In this document: positions 33,547-42,243 of the stretch, piece by piece | How the letters are laid out: every line of letters begins with the position of its first letter | How positions within the stretch are numbered: position 1 is the stretch's first letter | Assembly (NCBI RefSeq): GCF_022496765.1 | Contig: NZ_VANV01000009.1 | Coordinates: 34-64,033, forward strand | Length of the DNA stretch: 64,000 nucleotides | Origin: Acidaminobacter sp. JC074 | GTDB lineage: Bacteria > Bacillota > Clostridia > Peptostreptococcales > Acidaminobacteraceae | Direction of reading: 5' to 3' | Position numbers and translations under genes: made by a program | The notes under the pieces: model-generated | Databases searched by the model: none | What the model was told of the DNA's origin: nothing | Seen by the model: only the letters and a program-made list of their open reading frames with translations

Positions 33547-35788
33547 ATAAAATTTCTTTATTGTAATGACCTCTTGTATGGGTCTTCTTGTTAAAAACAG
33601 ATGCTTGAATGGAACCATCTAATTTACCAGCAGCCTGCTTAATGATCTTTATAACTTCTTCACTGGATTCATTTGTAAAGTTCAACCTGAAAGCTTCAAT
33701 GCCCTTGATGTTTTTAAGTTCATCTAAAAGATTCAGGGTCTTGCCATTTAAAATGGTGGTTGTACAATCCTCATGAGACATAATTGGAAAGGAACCATGT
33801 TCATCTTTTAGTTCATAAGTATTTGTTCGACACTTACCACACAGATCCATCTTTTCAAGAGGACAGTACTTTGTAAATAATAGGGGTGCACGCCCATAAA
33901 CTATCATCTCTAATCTAGGATAACCATCATTTTCTTTATGATAAGCATCAATCAGACTATCCACTTGTTTCTTGTTAAGTTCGTAAGATAAGGTTACACG
34001 CTTGGCACCTAACTTATAGAGCTCATAACAAGCACCTGAGTTAACAACATTCATGGAATAATCTGTTACAAAAGGATTGGAATCTTTATAATGATGAATG
34101 CCACCATAACCACCTATCAGAAGTTGACCCTCTTTTTCAGTGTATGTGTTTTGATTTCTTCTTACAATGTTCTTATAGTAGACTTCTTTAATGCCGCTAT
34201 TTATACATGCTTCATACTGTTCTTTCGTAGCTACACTGGCTGTTAGATAAGACGAACTCTGTTCAAAACTTATCTTTTCCTTGTCCTTTAAGACCTTTTT
34301 ACGATTCTTGTGACTATCCAGTTTCAATTGATACAAGGCTTCAACAATTTCTCTTCTAGCATGGTTTAAAAGCTTTGCTGGAACAAAGGCATCTGCTTCA
34401 TCAAAGTCCACATGACCTAGTTCAAAAATAGTATCATTTAATTTAGATAACTGCTTGATCACTTGATCTTTACTTGTTGGATTGTTGATGGCACCTTCAA
34501 GTACTTGGTCGCTTTCATAGTAATAATTACAACCTAATCCTTCAGCATCAATAATCAGCTTAGATCCTGGATATGCATAGACTCTCATATCAAGATTAAA
34601 GCGTTTAAACTCCTTCTCCATTGAAGCATTTAATGTTTTATAATAAGCATAATCCTTTGTTATATAAACAAGGTCCCCCTTTGACAGCTTCTCTTTGATT
34701 TTAATATAACAGACCTTCTCTGCCTTGTTGATTAAGTTATCATTTTGGTCATACAGCTTTGCCACTGTTAAAACAACATCTTCATTATTATGATTGATTC
34801 TGATGATGTCATTTTGATTGAGCGGTTTTGACAGACTTATTTCATACTTGTTCTTTACTTTCCCACTTACTCTACCAATTTCATATCCAAAGTTATTAGG
34901 TCTTGATACATTGGTTAAGTCTTTTTTCTTTTCATGGAACAAGTAACCTTTTGTAAATGTTCTAGAGAATGTTTTACTAAGATCCTCTTTATCGCTTACA
35001 TTTATACGACCATCTAAGGCCTTTCGATATTTAGAAACAACATTGGCTACATAAGCAGGTTCCTTCATTCGACCTTCTATTTTAAGGGAATCAATTGCTC
35101 TTAAATCGTCTATATAATCAATGGTATTTAAATCTTTAGGCGATAAGATATAATACTTACCTAAAACACTGTCATTGGTCTTATCGATGATTTCGTATGC
35201 TTTACGACAAGAACCTACACATCTGCCTCTATTGCCAGATCGATAGCCTATTAACCCCGACATCAAACAGTTACCAGAATAAGAGACACACAGCGCACCA
35301 TGGACAAAAATCTCTATGGGTAACTTGGCCTGTTTTCTGATTTCTTTTACTTTTTCAAAGGCAACCTCTCGAGATAAAACAACTCTTTTGGCCCCCATTT
35401 CTTTTAACATCAAGGTACCGTCTAAATCATCTATCCCCATTTGGGTAGAACAGTGGGCTTCCATATCTATAAAGTTGTTCACTACGTAATCCAGAGCCGC
35501 CAAATCCTGGACAATAATACCATCCACATGGATTTCATTCAAAGCACGCATCTGGTCTTTCATTTCTTCAATTTCATTTTCAAATACAATCGTGTTCATT
35601 GTTACATATATTTTTACGTTTCTAAGGTGGGCATATTTGACTGCTTCTTTTAAAGTTTCAATATCAAAGTTAGATGAATAGGCACGTGCACCAAATTTCT
35701 GCATGCCCAAGTAAATGGCATCACAACCATTTGATATGGCAGCCTTTAGTGATTCTATACTCCCTGCTGGTGCTAATAATTCAGTCAT
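33545..35788 (-). CDS. U32-family protein (RlhA/YdcP-like, possible rRNA hydroxylation)
   Basis: The 747-residue protein opens with ELLAPAGSIESLKAAISNGCDAIYLG (U32 barrel) and has the Cys-rich signature GALCVSYSGNCLMSGL...GNRGRCVGSCR. A long C-terminal DUF3656-like region ends in a second Cys group (KYCPLEKMDLCGKCR). The family is called peptidase U32. Some members (RlhA, TrhP, UbiU/V) are iron-sulfur proteins that hydroxylate RNA or ubiquinone without O2, using prephenate or similar. The length matches the large form with DUF3656. It stands alone, and the start has only a weak AGAAAG site. Confidence 0.85.
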   Translation of the reverse strand: MTELLAPAGSIESLKAAISNGCDAIYLGMQKFGARAYSSNFDIETLKEAVKYAHLRNVKIYVTMNTIVFENEIEEMKDQMRALNEIHVDGIIVQDLAALDYVVNNFIDMEAHCSTQMGIDDLDGTLMLKEMGAKRVVLSREVAFEKVKEIRKQAKLPIEIFVHGALCVSYSGNCLMSGLIGYRSGNRGRCVGSCRKAYEIIDKTNDSVLGKYYILSPKDLNTIDYIDDLRAIDSLKIEGRMKEPAYVANVVSKYRKALDGRINVSDKEDLSKTFSRTFTKGYLFHEKKKDLTNVSRPNNFGYEIGRVSGKVKNKYEISLSKPLNQNDIIRINHNNEDVVLTVAKLYDQNDNLINKAEKVCYIKIKEKLSKGDLVYITKDYAYYKTLNASMEKEFKRFNLDMRVYAYPGSKLIIDAEGLGCNYYYESDQVLEGAINNPTSKDQVIKQLSKLNDTIFELGHVDFDEADAFVPAKLLNHARREIVEALYQLKLDSHKNRKKVLKDKEKISFEQSSSYLTASVATKEQYEACINSGIKEVYYKNIVRRNQNTYTEKEGQLLIGGYGGIHHYKDSNPFVTDYSMNVVNSGACYELYKLGAKRVTLSYELNKKQVDSLIDAYHKENDGYPRLEMIVYGRAPLLFTKYCPLEKMDLCGKCRTNTYELKDEHGSFPIMSHEDCTTTILNGKTLNLLDELKNIKGIEAFRLNFTNESSEEVIKIIKQAAGKLDGSIQASVFNKKTHTRGHYNKEIL

Positions 35789-36009
35789 TTTTTCTTCTTT
35801 CTATCAGTCGTTTATATCCTATTTCACATATTCATGTGACACTCGCCAGCTAAATAACTAGACGCATGTTCAAGTATATATGAAGTCATCCTCTTTGTCA
35901 CTAAGAGAATACATCTTATATATACCATGATTACAGGGATTTAAAATGATACAAAAAAAATCAGATGGAAAAAACCATCTGATAAATAAAATCATCTTAA
36001 TAAATATAT
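35789..36009. other. Intergenic spacer upstream of the U32 gene
   Basis: The 221 bases hold a terminator for the adjacent acetyltransferase (35961-35982) and presumably the promoter of the U32 gene. I see no further gene or clear operator. Confidence 0.4.
35953..35983 (-). terminator. Terminator of the double-GNAT gene
   Basis: The stem ATCAGATGG / CCATCTGAT (9 bp, A-rich loop) is followed on the - strand by eight T. Confidence 0.75.
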
Positions 36010-36774
36010 TTAGAACTCAACCTTTAACAGTCGTGTTGTAGCTGCAAATCCACAGGATTCTAGCACACTCTTTGACTGATAATTATGGTACCAACAAGCT
36101 GGAAGTGGTTGATACTCTAATGTCTCACATAAGTCTTTCAAATGTAAGATCACACTTCTACCAACACCCTTTTGTCTATGTTTTTCCACAGTAAACATAC
36201 CTGTTCCCCTACAGTTGGTATGTATTTTGTTAACTTCAATAATACCAAAACCATAGATTTCCTCATCCTCGAGAATATAAATCTTTCTATCAGAAACCGC
36301 TTGATAAAGTTCACTAAAGAAATCCCCCGATAAACGTTTGATTGCCTCGACATCTGATAAGTTGGCAAGTCTTAACATGCTCTTTGGAAATGCTGGTGGA
36401 TCAACCTCTCTTTTTGTATCATGAAAAATATAAGCTTGAAGATCAATGCTCGCATGAAAATCCATACTGAGTGATAAAAACTGTTCATCACATGTCGGTA
36501 CGTAGCCATGAGTGATCTTAAACTCCTTAAGTACATATTTAAAACACATCTGAGCCAGATGCAGACTTTCCTCTTCAATATAAAACTGTGTTAACAAGGC
36601 TTTGTCATAAATGGCAAAGTAGCCGACAATTTCACCATCTATATCAAGCGTATAGAATCTTGAAGCAAGTATATGATCTTCCAAATAATCATCATAGGGT
36701 CCACTTAAGGATGCCAAATATGCATCAAACAACTCTTTTATATCATCTTTTTCTACTTGTAAGTAATCTAGCAT
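36010..36774 (-). CDS. GNAT acetyltransferase with a degenerate N-terminal GNAT-like half
   Basis: The 254-residue protein has an N-terminal half (about 1-125) with the outline of a GNAT fold (SRFYTLDIDGEIVGYFAIYD, AQMCFKYVLKEF) but no clear acetyl-CoA loop. The C-terminal half (about 130-254) has a good core: TGMFTVEKHRQKGVGRSVILHLKD and NYQSKSVLESCGFAATTRLLK. Tandem GNATs in which one half is inactive are known. I start at the ATG behind GGGAGG; an upstream in-frame start has no ribosome site. Transcribed alone. Confidence 0.75.
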   Translation of the reverse strand: MLDYLQVEKDDIKELFDAYLASLSGPYDDYLEDHILASRFYTLDIDGEIVGYFAIYDKALLTQFYIEEESLHLAQMCFKYVLKEFKITHGYVPTCDEQFLSLSMDFHASIDLQAYIFHDTKREVDPPAFPKSMLRLANLSDVEAIKRLSGDFFSELYQAVSDRKIYILEDEEIYGFGIIEVNKIHTNCRGTGMFTVEKHRQKGVGRSVILHLKDLCETLEYQPLPACWYHNYQSKSVLESCGFAATTRLLKVEF

Positions 36775-36846
36775 ATAACCTCCCTCATAATACAATTGTA
36801 CCAAAAAAATAATCATTTGACATTACATTTAAATGACACATAAAAA

Positions 36847-36868
36847 CTTCCTCAAAAGTATGAGGAAG
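36847..36868 (-). terminator. Terminator of the AraC-family gene
   Basis: An 8-bp stem CTTCCTCA / TGAGGAAG with a 6-base loop is followed by TTTTTATG on the - strand. Confidence 0.7.
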
Positions 36869-36875
36869 CATATTA

Positions 36876-37736
36876 TTAAATGTCTTTGACCGGCCACCCT
36901 TCAATGTAACCTCTTTCACCTCTAGGTTCCAATTGAAATCTTGGATTAGAAGTGTCATAAGTATAACCGTAAATTTCAGGTTTAAAATCTTTAATAGCCT
37001 TCATGGCAGCTGATACTTCTGTCATAAAGTTATCATCATCATAAGGTTCAGACTGGAATACCATTATCTTAGATGGTGGCAGTTCAATGATTTCAAAGCC
37101 TTCTGGTATTTCATTATCATAATCTAGTGGTAGTTCAACACCTTGAACATACTCAGAAGCACCTTCTTTGATAAGGTTATCAGATAACCAGAAGCCTGCT
37201 GGCTCATAGAGTGCTTCTTTAACACTCATTAGGATTCCCCAAACATCGCATCCCACTTCATCACAGTACTTAAAATATTCTTTTGCAGTCTTTGCTCTTA
37301 AGATCATTAATTTTCTTTTAGGTCTTTCAATCACTTGTGTAAAAATAAAATTACTCATTTCAGCCTCCTTTTCGATCGTAACAGGATAAGGCAGAAACCA
37401 TTTGATAGGTGGTTTCTTCATAGCATACTTTTTAGGTGGTATGCCAAACTGTTTTGAAAAAGCCCTGGTAAAACCTTCATGAGAATCAAATACAAAATCC
37501 AGTGCGACGTCTAACACCTTTTTATCTTGATCTCTAAGTTGTTTGGCAGCCTTTGAGAGCCTATATTGTTTGATGTAGTTATAAGGTGTAAAACCTGTAA
37601 GCTCTCTAAAAATCTTCGATGCATATGAAGGCGACAAAAAACATGAATCCCCTAAATTCTTAAGTGTAATGGTTTCATGTAAATGTGCTTCAATGTAGTC
37701 TTGCATGATTCTAACCGCTAACTTTTTCTCGTCCAT
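36876..37736 (-). CDS. AraC-family regulator with GyrI-like effector domain
   Basis: The 286-residue regulator has two N-terminal helix-turn-helix motifs (ITLKNLGDSCFLSPSYASKIF; KVLDVALDFVFDSHEGFTRAFSKQFG) and a C-terminal GyrI/BmrR-type domain (about 125-286: RKLMILRAKTAKEYFKYCDEVGCDVWG, EGFEIIELPPSKIMVFQSEPYDD). This is the Rob/SbmC-like layout in which the C-terminal domain binds hydrophobic or aromatic compounds. I start at the ATG behind GGAGATGGGAT. It lies 54 bases downstream of an alpha/beta hydrolase gene on the same strand. Confidence 0.85.
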   Translation of the reverse strand: MDEKKLAVRIMQDYIEAHLHETITLKNLGDSCFLSPSYASKIFRELTGFTPYNYIKQYRLSKAAKQLRDQDKKVLDVALDFVFDSHEGFTRAFSKQFGIPPKKYAMKKPPIKWFLPYPVTIEKEAEMSNFIFTQVIERPKRKLMILRAKTAKEYFKYCDEVGCDVWGILMSVKEALYEPAGFWLSDNLIKEGASEYVQGVELPLDYDNEIPEGFEIIELPPSKIMVFQSEPYDDDNFMTEVSAAMKAIKDFKPEIYGYTYDTSNPRFQLEPRGERGYIEGWPVKDI

Positions 37737-37790
37737 ATCCCATCTCCACCTTAAGCCTAACACACGATTATTTTAATTTCTTGACCAAAA

Positions 37791-39047
37791 TCACTTACTT
37801 ATCTTATAAAGCACATGTTTCTTTAATGGACCTTCTACATTAGGATGATCAAAGTCTCTACTGTAAGTCATACCAATAGATTTCATGACACCTATAGAAG
37901 GTGTGTTGTTTTCAGATGTAAAAGAAACTATTTCCTTTAAGTTCAAATGATTAAAGGCATAATCTAAAACACGTTTTGCCCCCTCTTTGGCATATCCTTT
38001 TCTCCAGTGGTGACTCATCAACCTCCAGCCAATTTCAACGCATGGTGTAAAGTCCATTTCAAATTTTGGACTCGAAAGTCCAATAAAGCCAATAAGCTCT
38101 CCACTTGCTTTTACTTCAACAGCATAGAGTCCATAGCCTGCTTGGTATTTGTCTATGATTCTTTCTAAGAAGGCCTTAGACGATTTTTCATCCAGCATAT
38201 TAGGAAAATATCTCATGACTTCTTTGTCACTGTTCATGACTAAAAAAGACGCTTCATCTGACAAGTTAAAGTGTCTAAATCCCAGCCTTTCTGATTGAAA
38301 GAGGTATTTAGATTCTTCTTTTATAATCTTAAAAAACTTTGCACTTTCTTTTTCATGCCACGGTGTATGACCACATTTATCCAAGTAATAGGCCCTAGGC
38401 TTTAAACCAATTTCTTTTAAAGGTTCCATAACCCCTTCAAAGGCATGTGGATCTGCTTGACCATGAATGATTACAATCTCTGCTGTAATCTTTTTACCCA
38501 TTTCTAAAATACGGCCAGACTTTCTGAGGGGCCTAAACTCCCCCATCAAACTTTGATGACCTTCCATGTCAAAAGGAAGAGACTCATCTTCATAATCTAT
38601 AAGATCATATGAATCCATTTTAGCCATCAGCTTTCCAAATAGCTTTTTATCACTGAGTGGTTGACCCTTTCCTAACTGGTCAAAAAAGAGAGCCACCTGG
38701 TCTTGTTCTGCTTTTGTCAAACGATTCATCCTAGTTTGATTCATATCTGATAAGTAAGCCTCTTTAAAAGAGCCACAACCAATCAGAATGATTTTACTAA
38801 CGGGATATTTACAGGCATACATATAAGCAAGCCAAGCCCCCCACGAATGGCCGATCAAAATAAGTTCTTTTAAATGAAACTCATCAGCCACCTCTTTAAT
38901 TTCCTTTAATTGTGCTTCTATGGTTTTTCCGTAATTCAGAAGCTCTATACCGCCCAAAGATTTAGCCAAATGAGACACACTTCCAATGGCTCCAGGGCCA
39001 CCATGAAGTATAATCTTATCTGGCTTATCATAAATTCTATATCTCAT
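37791..39047 (-). CDS. Alpha/beta hydrolase-GNAT acetyltransferase fusion
   Basis: The 418-residue protein joins a hydrolase (about 1-245) to a GNAT domain (about 250-418). The hydrolase has the HGGPG oxyanion motif of proline iminopeptidase-like enzymes, nucleophile elbow GHSWGAW, an Asp in HGQADPHAF and His in CGHTPWHE. The GNAT half is RimJ/RimL-like (RLGFRHFNLSDEASFLVMN, GWRLMSHHWRKGYAKEGAKRV, NTPSIGVMKSIGM). All catalytic residues seem present. The start is the ATG after GGAGAGAAT, inside the end of the upstream GNAT gene, so translation is coupled. The reaction is unknown. Confidence 0.85.
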   Translation of the reverse strand: MRYRIYDKPDKIILHGGPGAIGSVSHLAKSLGGIELLNYGKTIEAQLKEIKEVADEFHLKELILIGHSWGAWLAYMYACKYPVSKIILIGCGSFKEAYLSDMNQTRMNRLTKAEQDQVALFFDQLGKGQPLSDKKLFGKLMAKMDSYDLIDYEDESLPFDMEGHQSLMGEFRPLRKSGRILEMGKKITAEIVIIHGQADPHAFEGVMEPLKEIGLKPRAYYLDKCGHTPWHEKESAKFFKIIKEESKYLFQSERLGFRHFNLSDEASFLVMNSDKEVMRYFPNMLDEKSSKAFLERIIDKYQAGYGLYAVEVKASGELIGFIGLSSPKFEMDFTPCVEIGWRLMSHHWRKGYAKEGAKRVLDYAFNHLNLKEIVSFTSENNTPSIGVMKSIGMTYSRDFDHPNVEGPLKKHVLYKISK

Positions 39048-39507
39048 ATTCTCTCCGTAAAACTGACATAACCATGACCGATACATAGCCGTCATTATGT
39101 TTAACACATTCTCTTAAAATCCCTTCTTCTTTAAAACCCAAGGTTTTATAAAGTGAAATTGCATTTTGATTATGCATTCTCACATCTAACCAGAAGCGAT
39201 TTGTATCTAACTCTTCAAAGGCAAACTTCATAAGAAGCCTTATGGCTTGACTACCATAGCCTTGTCCACTCTTAGTGACAACGATGCGCATCAGTTCATA
39301 ATTGTCATCTGGATTTCGATTGGCTATCAAATAACCAACACGTTTTCCATCGGCTTGTATGATCTGATGATCTGTAAACTCATTTTCTATTGCTTTAAGA
39401 TGCCTTTCTTCAGGCCATAATATCACAAATGCATTTTGCGAAGCCTTATTTTCAGCATCTAAAACATACTCTAAATCTTCTTTATTAGTATTTCTTAAAG
39501 TTACCAT
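39037..39507 (-). CDS. GNAT-family N-acetyltransferase
   Basis: The 156-residue single-domain protein has MVTLRNTNKEDLEYVLDAE, MRIVVTKSGQGYGSQAIRLLMKFAF (acetyl-CoA loop GQGYGS) and HNQNAISLYKTLGFKEEGILREC. The latter is typical of RimI-like and diamine-type enzymes. AAAGGAT precedes the ATG. It overlaps both its neighbours and is one of a set of acetyltransferases and other small enzymes between 37.8 and 42.1 kb. Confidence 0.82.
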   Translation of the reverse strand: MVTLRNTNKEDLEYVLDAENKASQNAFVILWPEERHLKAIENEFTDHQIIQADGKRVGYLIANRNPDDNYELMRIVVTKSGQGYGSQAIRLLMKFAFEELDTNRFWLDVRMHNQNAISLYKTLGFKEEGILRECVKHNDGYVSVMVMSVLRREYEI

Positions 39508-39994
39508 ACCGATCCTTTTTTATCTGACCTTTTTTACTGACTTGAAAAACACTGATTTTATAGTCTGCATCAGGAAAATCGCCAATGTGCATGCAATGAT
39601 GATTTAAATAAAATTCCGAAAGCTTTTCATTTCCTGCCCAGCAGTCTAGTAAAACTGGTATCTTTTTATACTCTTTTCTTAAGTGTTTAAAAATATGGCC
39701 AGTCATATCCTTGCCCTGATAAAATGGATGAATCAGCATACGGTATACATATAAACCATCTTCCATTTGTACAGGAAACTTTTTATGAATCGGCTTAATA
39801 GAAAAACTACCAATCAAACGATTGTGGTCTTCTAAAATAAATACTTCACCTCTTTTAATCTGAATCTCTAATTCATCAAGCTCACAAGGAGCTTCCCACT
39901 GATAAACATAGTCATCAATCAACTTCTTAGATGTAGCTTGGATCAAAGCTGTCATTTGGCTTAAATCCTCAAGCCTTGCTTGTCGAACCAACAT
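39485..39994 (-). CDS. GNAT-family N-acetyltransferase
   Basis: The 169-residue protein has VRQARLEDLSQMTALIQAT, YRMLIHPFYQGKDMTGHIFKHL (acetyl-CoA loop) and AGNEKLSEFYLNHHCMHIGDF near the C-terminus. The loop is QGKDMTG and not Q/RxxGxG/A, so cofactor binding may be weakened. AAAAGGGGTG precedes the ATG. It lies 13 bases downstream of an APH-like kinase gene and overlaps the next GNAT gene. Confidence 0.75.
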   Translation of the reverse strand: MLVRQARLEDLSQMTALIQATSKKLIDDYVYQWEAPCELDELEIQIKRGEVFILEDHNRLIGSFSIKPIHKKFPVQMEDGLYVYRMLIHPFYQGKDMTGHIFKHLRKEYKKIPVLLDCWAGNEKLSEFYLNHHCMHIGDFPDADYKISVFQVSKKGQIKKDRYGNFKKY

Positions 39995-40007
39995 TATTTC
40001 ACCCCTT

Positions 40008-40802
40008 TTAAAACAAGTTGTCAGATCCTAAAGACTGTTTGTTGTTAGAAATATAGTTTTTAAGTCTTTCTGTAAAAAAAGTGTTTTGTCCTTCTGAAAC
40101 CAACTGGTCGTATTCGAATACGACATTGAGTAATAACCATTTACGAATGATGCCCATAGTTGTCTTATTACCATAATACCCATTTAAATACGCTTCAATA
40201 AATTTATTTGATGACTTGTAAGCCGCTTGATCATGATCATGTGGATCTATAATAAAATATAGGGTTCTTGCTATGTCGGCTTCTGCAGGTCCTAAGACAG
40301 CATCAGACCAATCAAGCGCTTTAAGGCCTTGATCAGAACAAATAAGATTATAAGGCATAAAGTCACCATGGAGTAAAGATTTGCCTCTTGGCAGGGATTT
40401 TAATATTTCATGTAACCAAAGCTTGTCCTCTTGTGAAAAATTATCTAATCTTTCAATGTGTTTTTCCATAATATCATGGATATTATATAGGGTTAAATGA
40501 TCTGTGTTATAGTCATGGACTTCTCTATGACATTTTCCCATTAAAAGGCCGTAGTCATTTAAGGATGTTTCTTCTATTCTATCTAACAATAAATCACCCA
40601 TAATTTCTTCCATTTCATAGCCGGAACGTCCACTTAAGTCCACCCTATTATAAACCTTAGGTCCAAATGGGGTTTGATCACCTATGTACTTGCAGGTTCT
40701 AAACTCCATTTCTAAATACTGGCTGTCATCAAATAACTTAACCACTCTGCCTGGCTCAATCCGAAAGACATTACCAAACTCTCCACTACCAATTAAAATC
40801 AT
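40008..40802 (-). CDS. APH/choline-kinase-like phosphotransferase
   Basis: The 264-residue protein has a small glycine-loop N-lobe (IGSGEFGNVFRIEPGRVVKLF) and a C-lobe catalytic loop LLHGDFMPYNLI (H-G-D-x4-N) followed by ALDWSDAVLGPAEADIAR, the Mg-binding Asp. The family includes aminoglycoside, choline and small-molecule kinases. Being between a MazG-like gene and GNAT genes does not identify the substrate. It overlaps the MazG-like gene as ATGA. Confidence 0.8.
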   Translation of the reverse strand: MILIGSGEFGNVFRIEPGRVVKLFDDSQYLEMEFRTCKYIGDQTPFGPKVYNRVDLSGRSGYEMEEIMGDLLLDRIEETSLNDYGLLMGKCHREVHDYNTDHLTLYNIHDIMEKHIERLDNFSQEDKLWLHEILKSLPRGKSLLHGDFMPYNLICSDQGLKALDWSDAVLGPAEADIARTLYFIIDPHDHDQAAYKSSNKFIEAYLNGYYGNKTTMGIIRKWLLLNVVFEYDQLVSEGQNTFFTERLKNYISNNKQSLGSDNLF

Positions 40803-41167
40803 ACACTTTCCTCTCTTATAAAAGACTCATGGTCTTTTTTAAAGTCTCGTTTCATATTAGATTCATATTTGCTTTTATAAGCATTTGAGAACTCTTCAGC
40901 TGAAATATGGTAACGATTAAGTGTGTCTATAAAATACATGAGGACATCTGATAACTCCTCCACCATATGGTCTCTAACAGGACCTTCAGTCATAATTTCC
41001 TGAGTCGATTTTTTCTTTATGACTGAAATGACTTCTCCGATTTCTTCGATCATGTACAAGATAAAATCTTTTCCATATTCAGGTGTCATAGGCGACCAAG
41101 AATCCTTATTCTGATCGTAAAGGTCATAGGACATCTTCATCATATCTGATATTGTTAAATCACTCAT
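40799..41167 (-). CDS. MazG-like NTP pyrophosphohydrolase
   Basis: The 122-residue all-alpha protein has IEEIGEVISVIKK and VEELSDVLMYFIDTL, the ExxE...ExxD metal motifs of the MazG/dUTPase-like superfamily. Such enzymes split (d)NTPs to NMP and pyrophosphate and clear abnormal nucleotides. AAGGAGCAACA precedes the ATG. It overlaps the radical-SAM gene upstream (8 bases) and the APH-like gene downstream (4 bases). Confidence 0.8.
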   Translation of the reverse strand: MSDLTISDMMKMSYDLYDQNKDSWSPMTPEYGKDFILYMIEEIGEVISVIKKKSTQEIMTEGPVRDHMVEELSDVLMYFIDTLNRYHISAEEFSNAYKSKYESNMKRDFKKDHESFIREESV

Positions 41168-42113
41168 TGTTGCTCCTTATATTGTTGTCATAGCCACATG
41201 GACATTTTATATGATGTATATGGGCAGTAAATCTGTTTCGTTTAATAAGCGCTTCATGGCATTTCGCACAGTAGGTATTTTGTTCACCACCAACATTTCC
41301 AAGGTAGACATGTTCAAGATATTCACTGGCAATCAATTTAGCAGACATCATTAAAGACAAGTCTGTCGCTTCAGCTTGAGATTGGTACTGAGGAAAATAT
41401 CTAGATAGATGAAATGGAATCTTTGGATTTACAGATGCTATCAACTGGACTATGGTCTCTACATCCTTTAAAGAAACACCACCGGTCACCATTAAGGTCG
41501 TCACTTCTAAATGGACCCTGTTCATGAGTTCTAAATTTCTACAGACCGTTTCATAATCACCGCCACAAAGCTTATAAAAATCCGCCAAGCCCTTGAAATC
41601 TAGATTAATCCCATCGATATAATCTAAAAGCTTAACAAGTGGTTCTTCATTGATCATACCATTTGTCACTAAGACTATTTTCTTTTCTGGTGACACTGAC
41701 TTAAGTTTTTTAGAAAAATCATAAATATACTCATAGTTAATTAAGGGTTCATTGTATGTAAAGGCTATGGCAGTATCCACATAGCTTATCAAACGATCAA
41801 CAGACACCTCTGATGCTTCCAGTATATTTTGAGACAGTTCATGATTCTGACAAAAAGGGCATACCATGTTGCAACTTGAAAAACCGACTGATAAAATCTC
41901 GCTACCAGGATAAAAATGATAGAGCGGTTTTTTCTCAATTGGATCTACATGGGCAGAAACAAGCCTGCCATAACCTAAGGCATACAGCTTACCATCCATA
42001 ACCTTTCTTATCCTGCACCTGCCGCTTTGTCCTTCTCTTAACTTACAAGCATGTGGACATAAGTCGCAATAAATATAATCGTCTACTTTTCTATAATACA
42101 TCGCTTCTTTCAT
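41160..42113 (-). CDS. amrS: AmmeMemoRadiSam-system radical SAM enzyme (AmrS)
   Basis: The 317-residue radical SAM enzyme has an N-terminal Cys pair motif (YCDLCPHACKLREGQSGRCRIR), the [4Fe-4S] loop CNMVCPFC (CxxxCxxC after SVGFSS) and a C-terminal zinc-ribbon-like region (YCAKCHEALIKRN, IKCPCGYD). All fit the AmrS group found with AMMECR1 and Memo proteins. Those two partners are not in the window. The reaction is not established. I start at the ATG behind AGGTGATT. It heads an operon of six or more genes running down to the hydrolase-GNAT fusion. Confidence 0.85.
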   Translation of the reverse strand: MKEAMYYRKVDDYIYCDLCPHACKLREGQSGRCRIRKVMDGKLYALGYGRLVSAHVDPIEKKPLYHFYPGSEILSVGFSSCNMVCPFCQNHELSQNILEASEVSVDRLISYVDTAIAFTYNEPLINYEYIYDFSKKLKSVSPEKKIVLVTNGMINEEPLVKLLDYIDGINLDFKGLADFYKLCGGDYETVCRNLELMNRVHLEVTTLMVTGGVSLKDVETIVQLIASVNPKIPFHLSRYFPQYQSQAEATDLSLMMSAKLIASEYLEHVYLGNVGGEQNTYCAKCHEALIKRNRFTAHIHHIKCPCGYDNNIRSNNE

Positions 42114-42243
42114 ATAATCACCTACATCTATCATATTATAAATTTTCTTAAAGCACATCATTTTGATGCATAAAATGTGTATTTTGGTTCAAATCACCTA
42201 ACAATTGTCAGAATTATTGTACAATTTACATAGGAGGTGCTTT

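Noticed and set aside
36150..36812. Alternative frames over the double-GNAT gene
   Set aside because: They lack ribosome sites and homology and overlap a gene with clear GNAT motifs.
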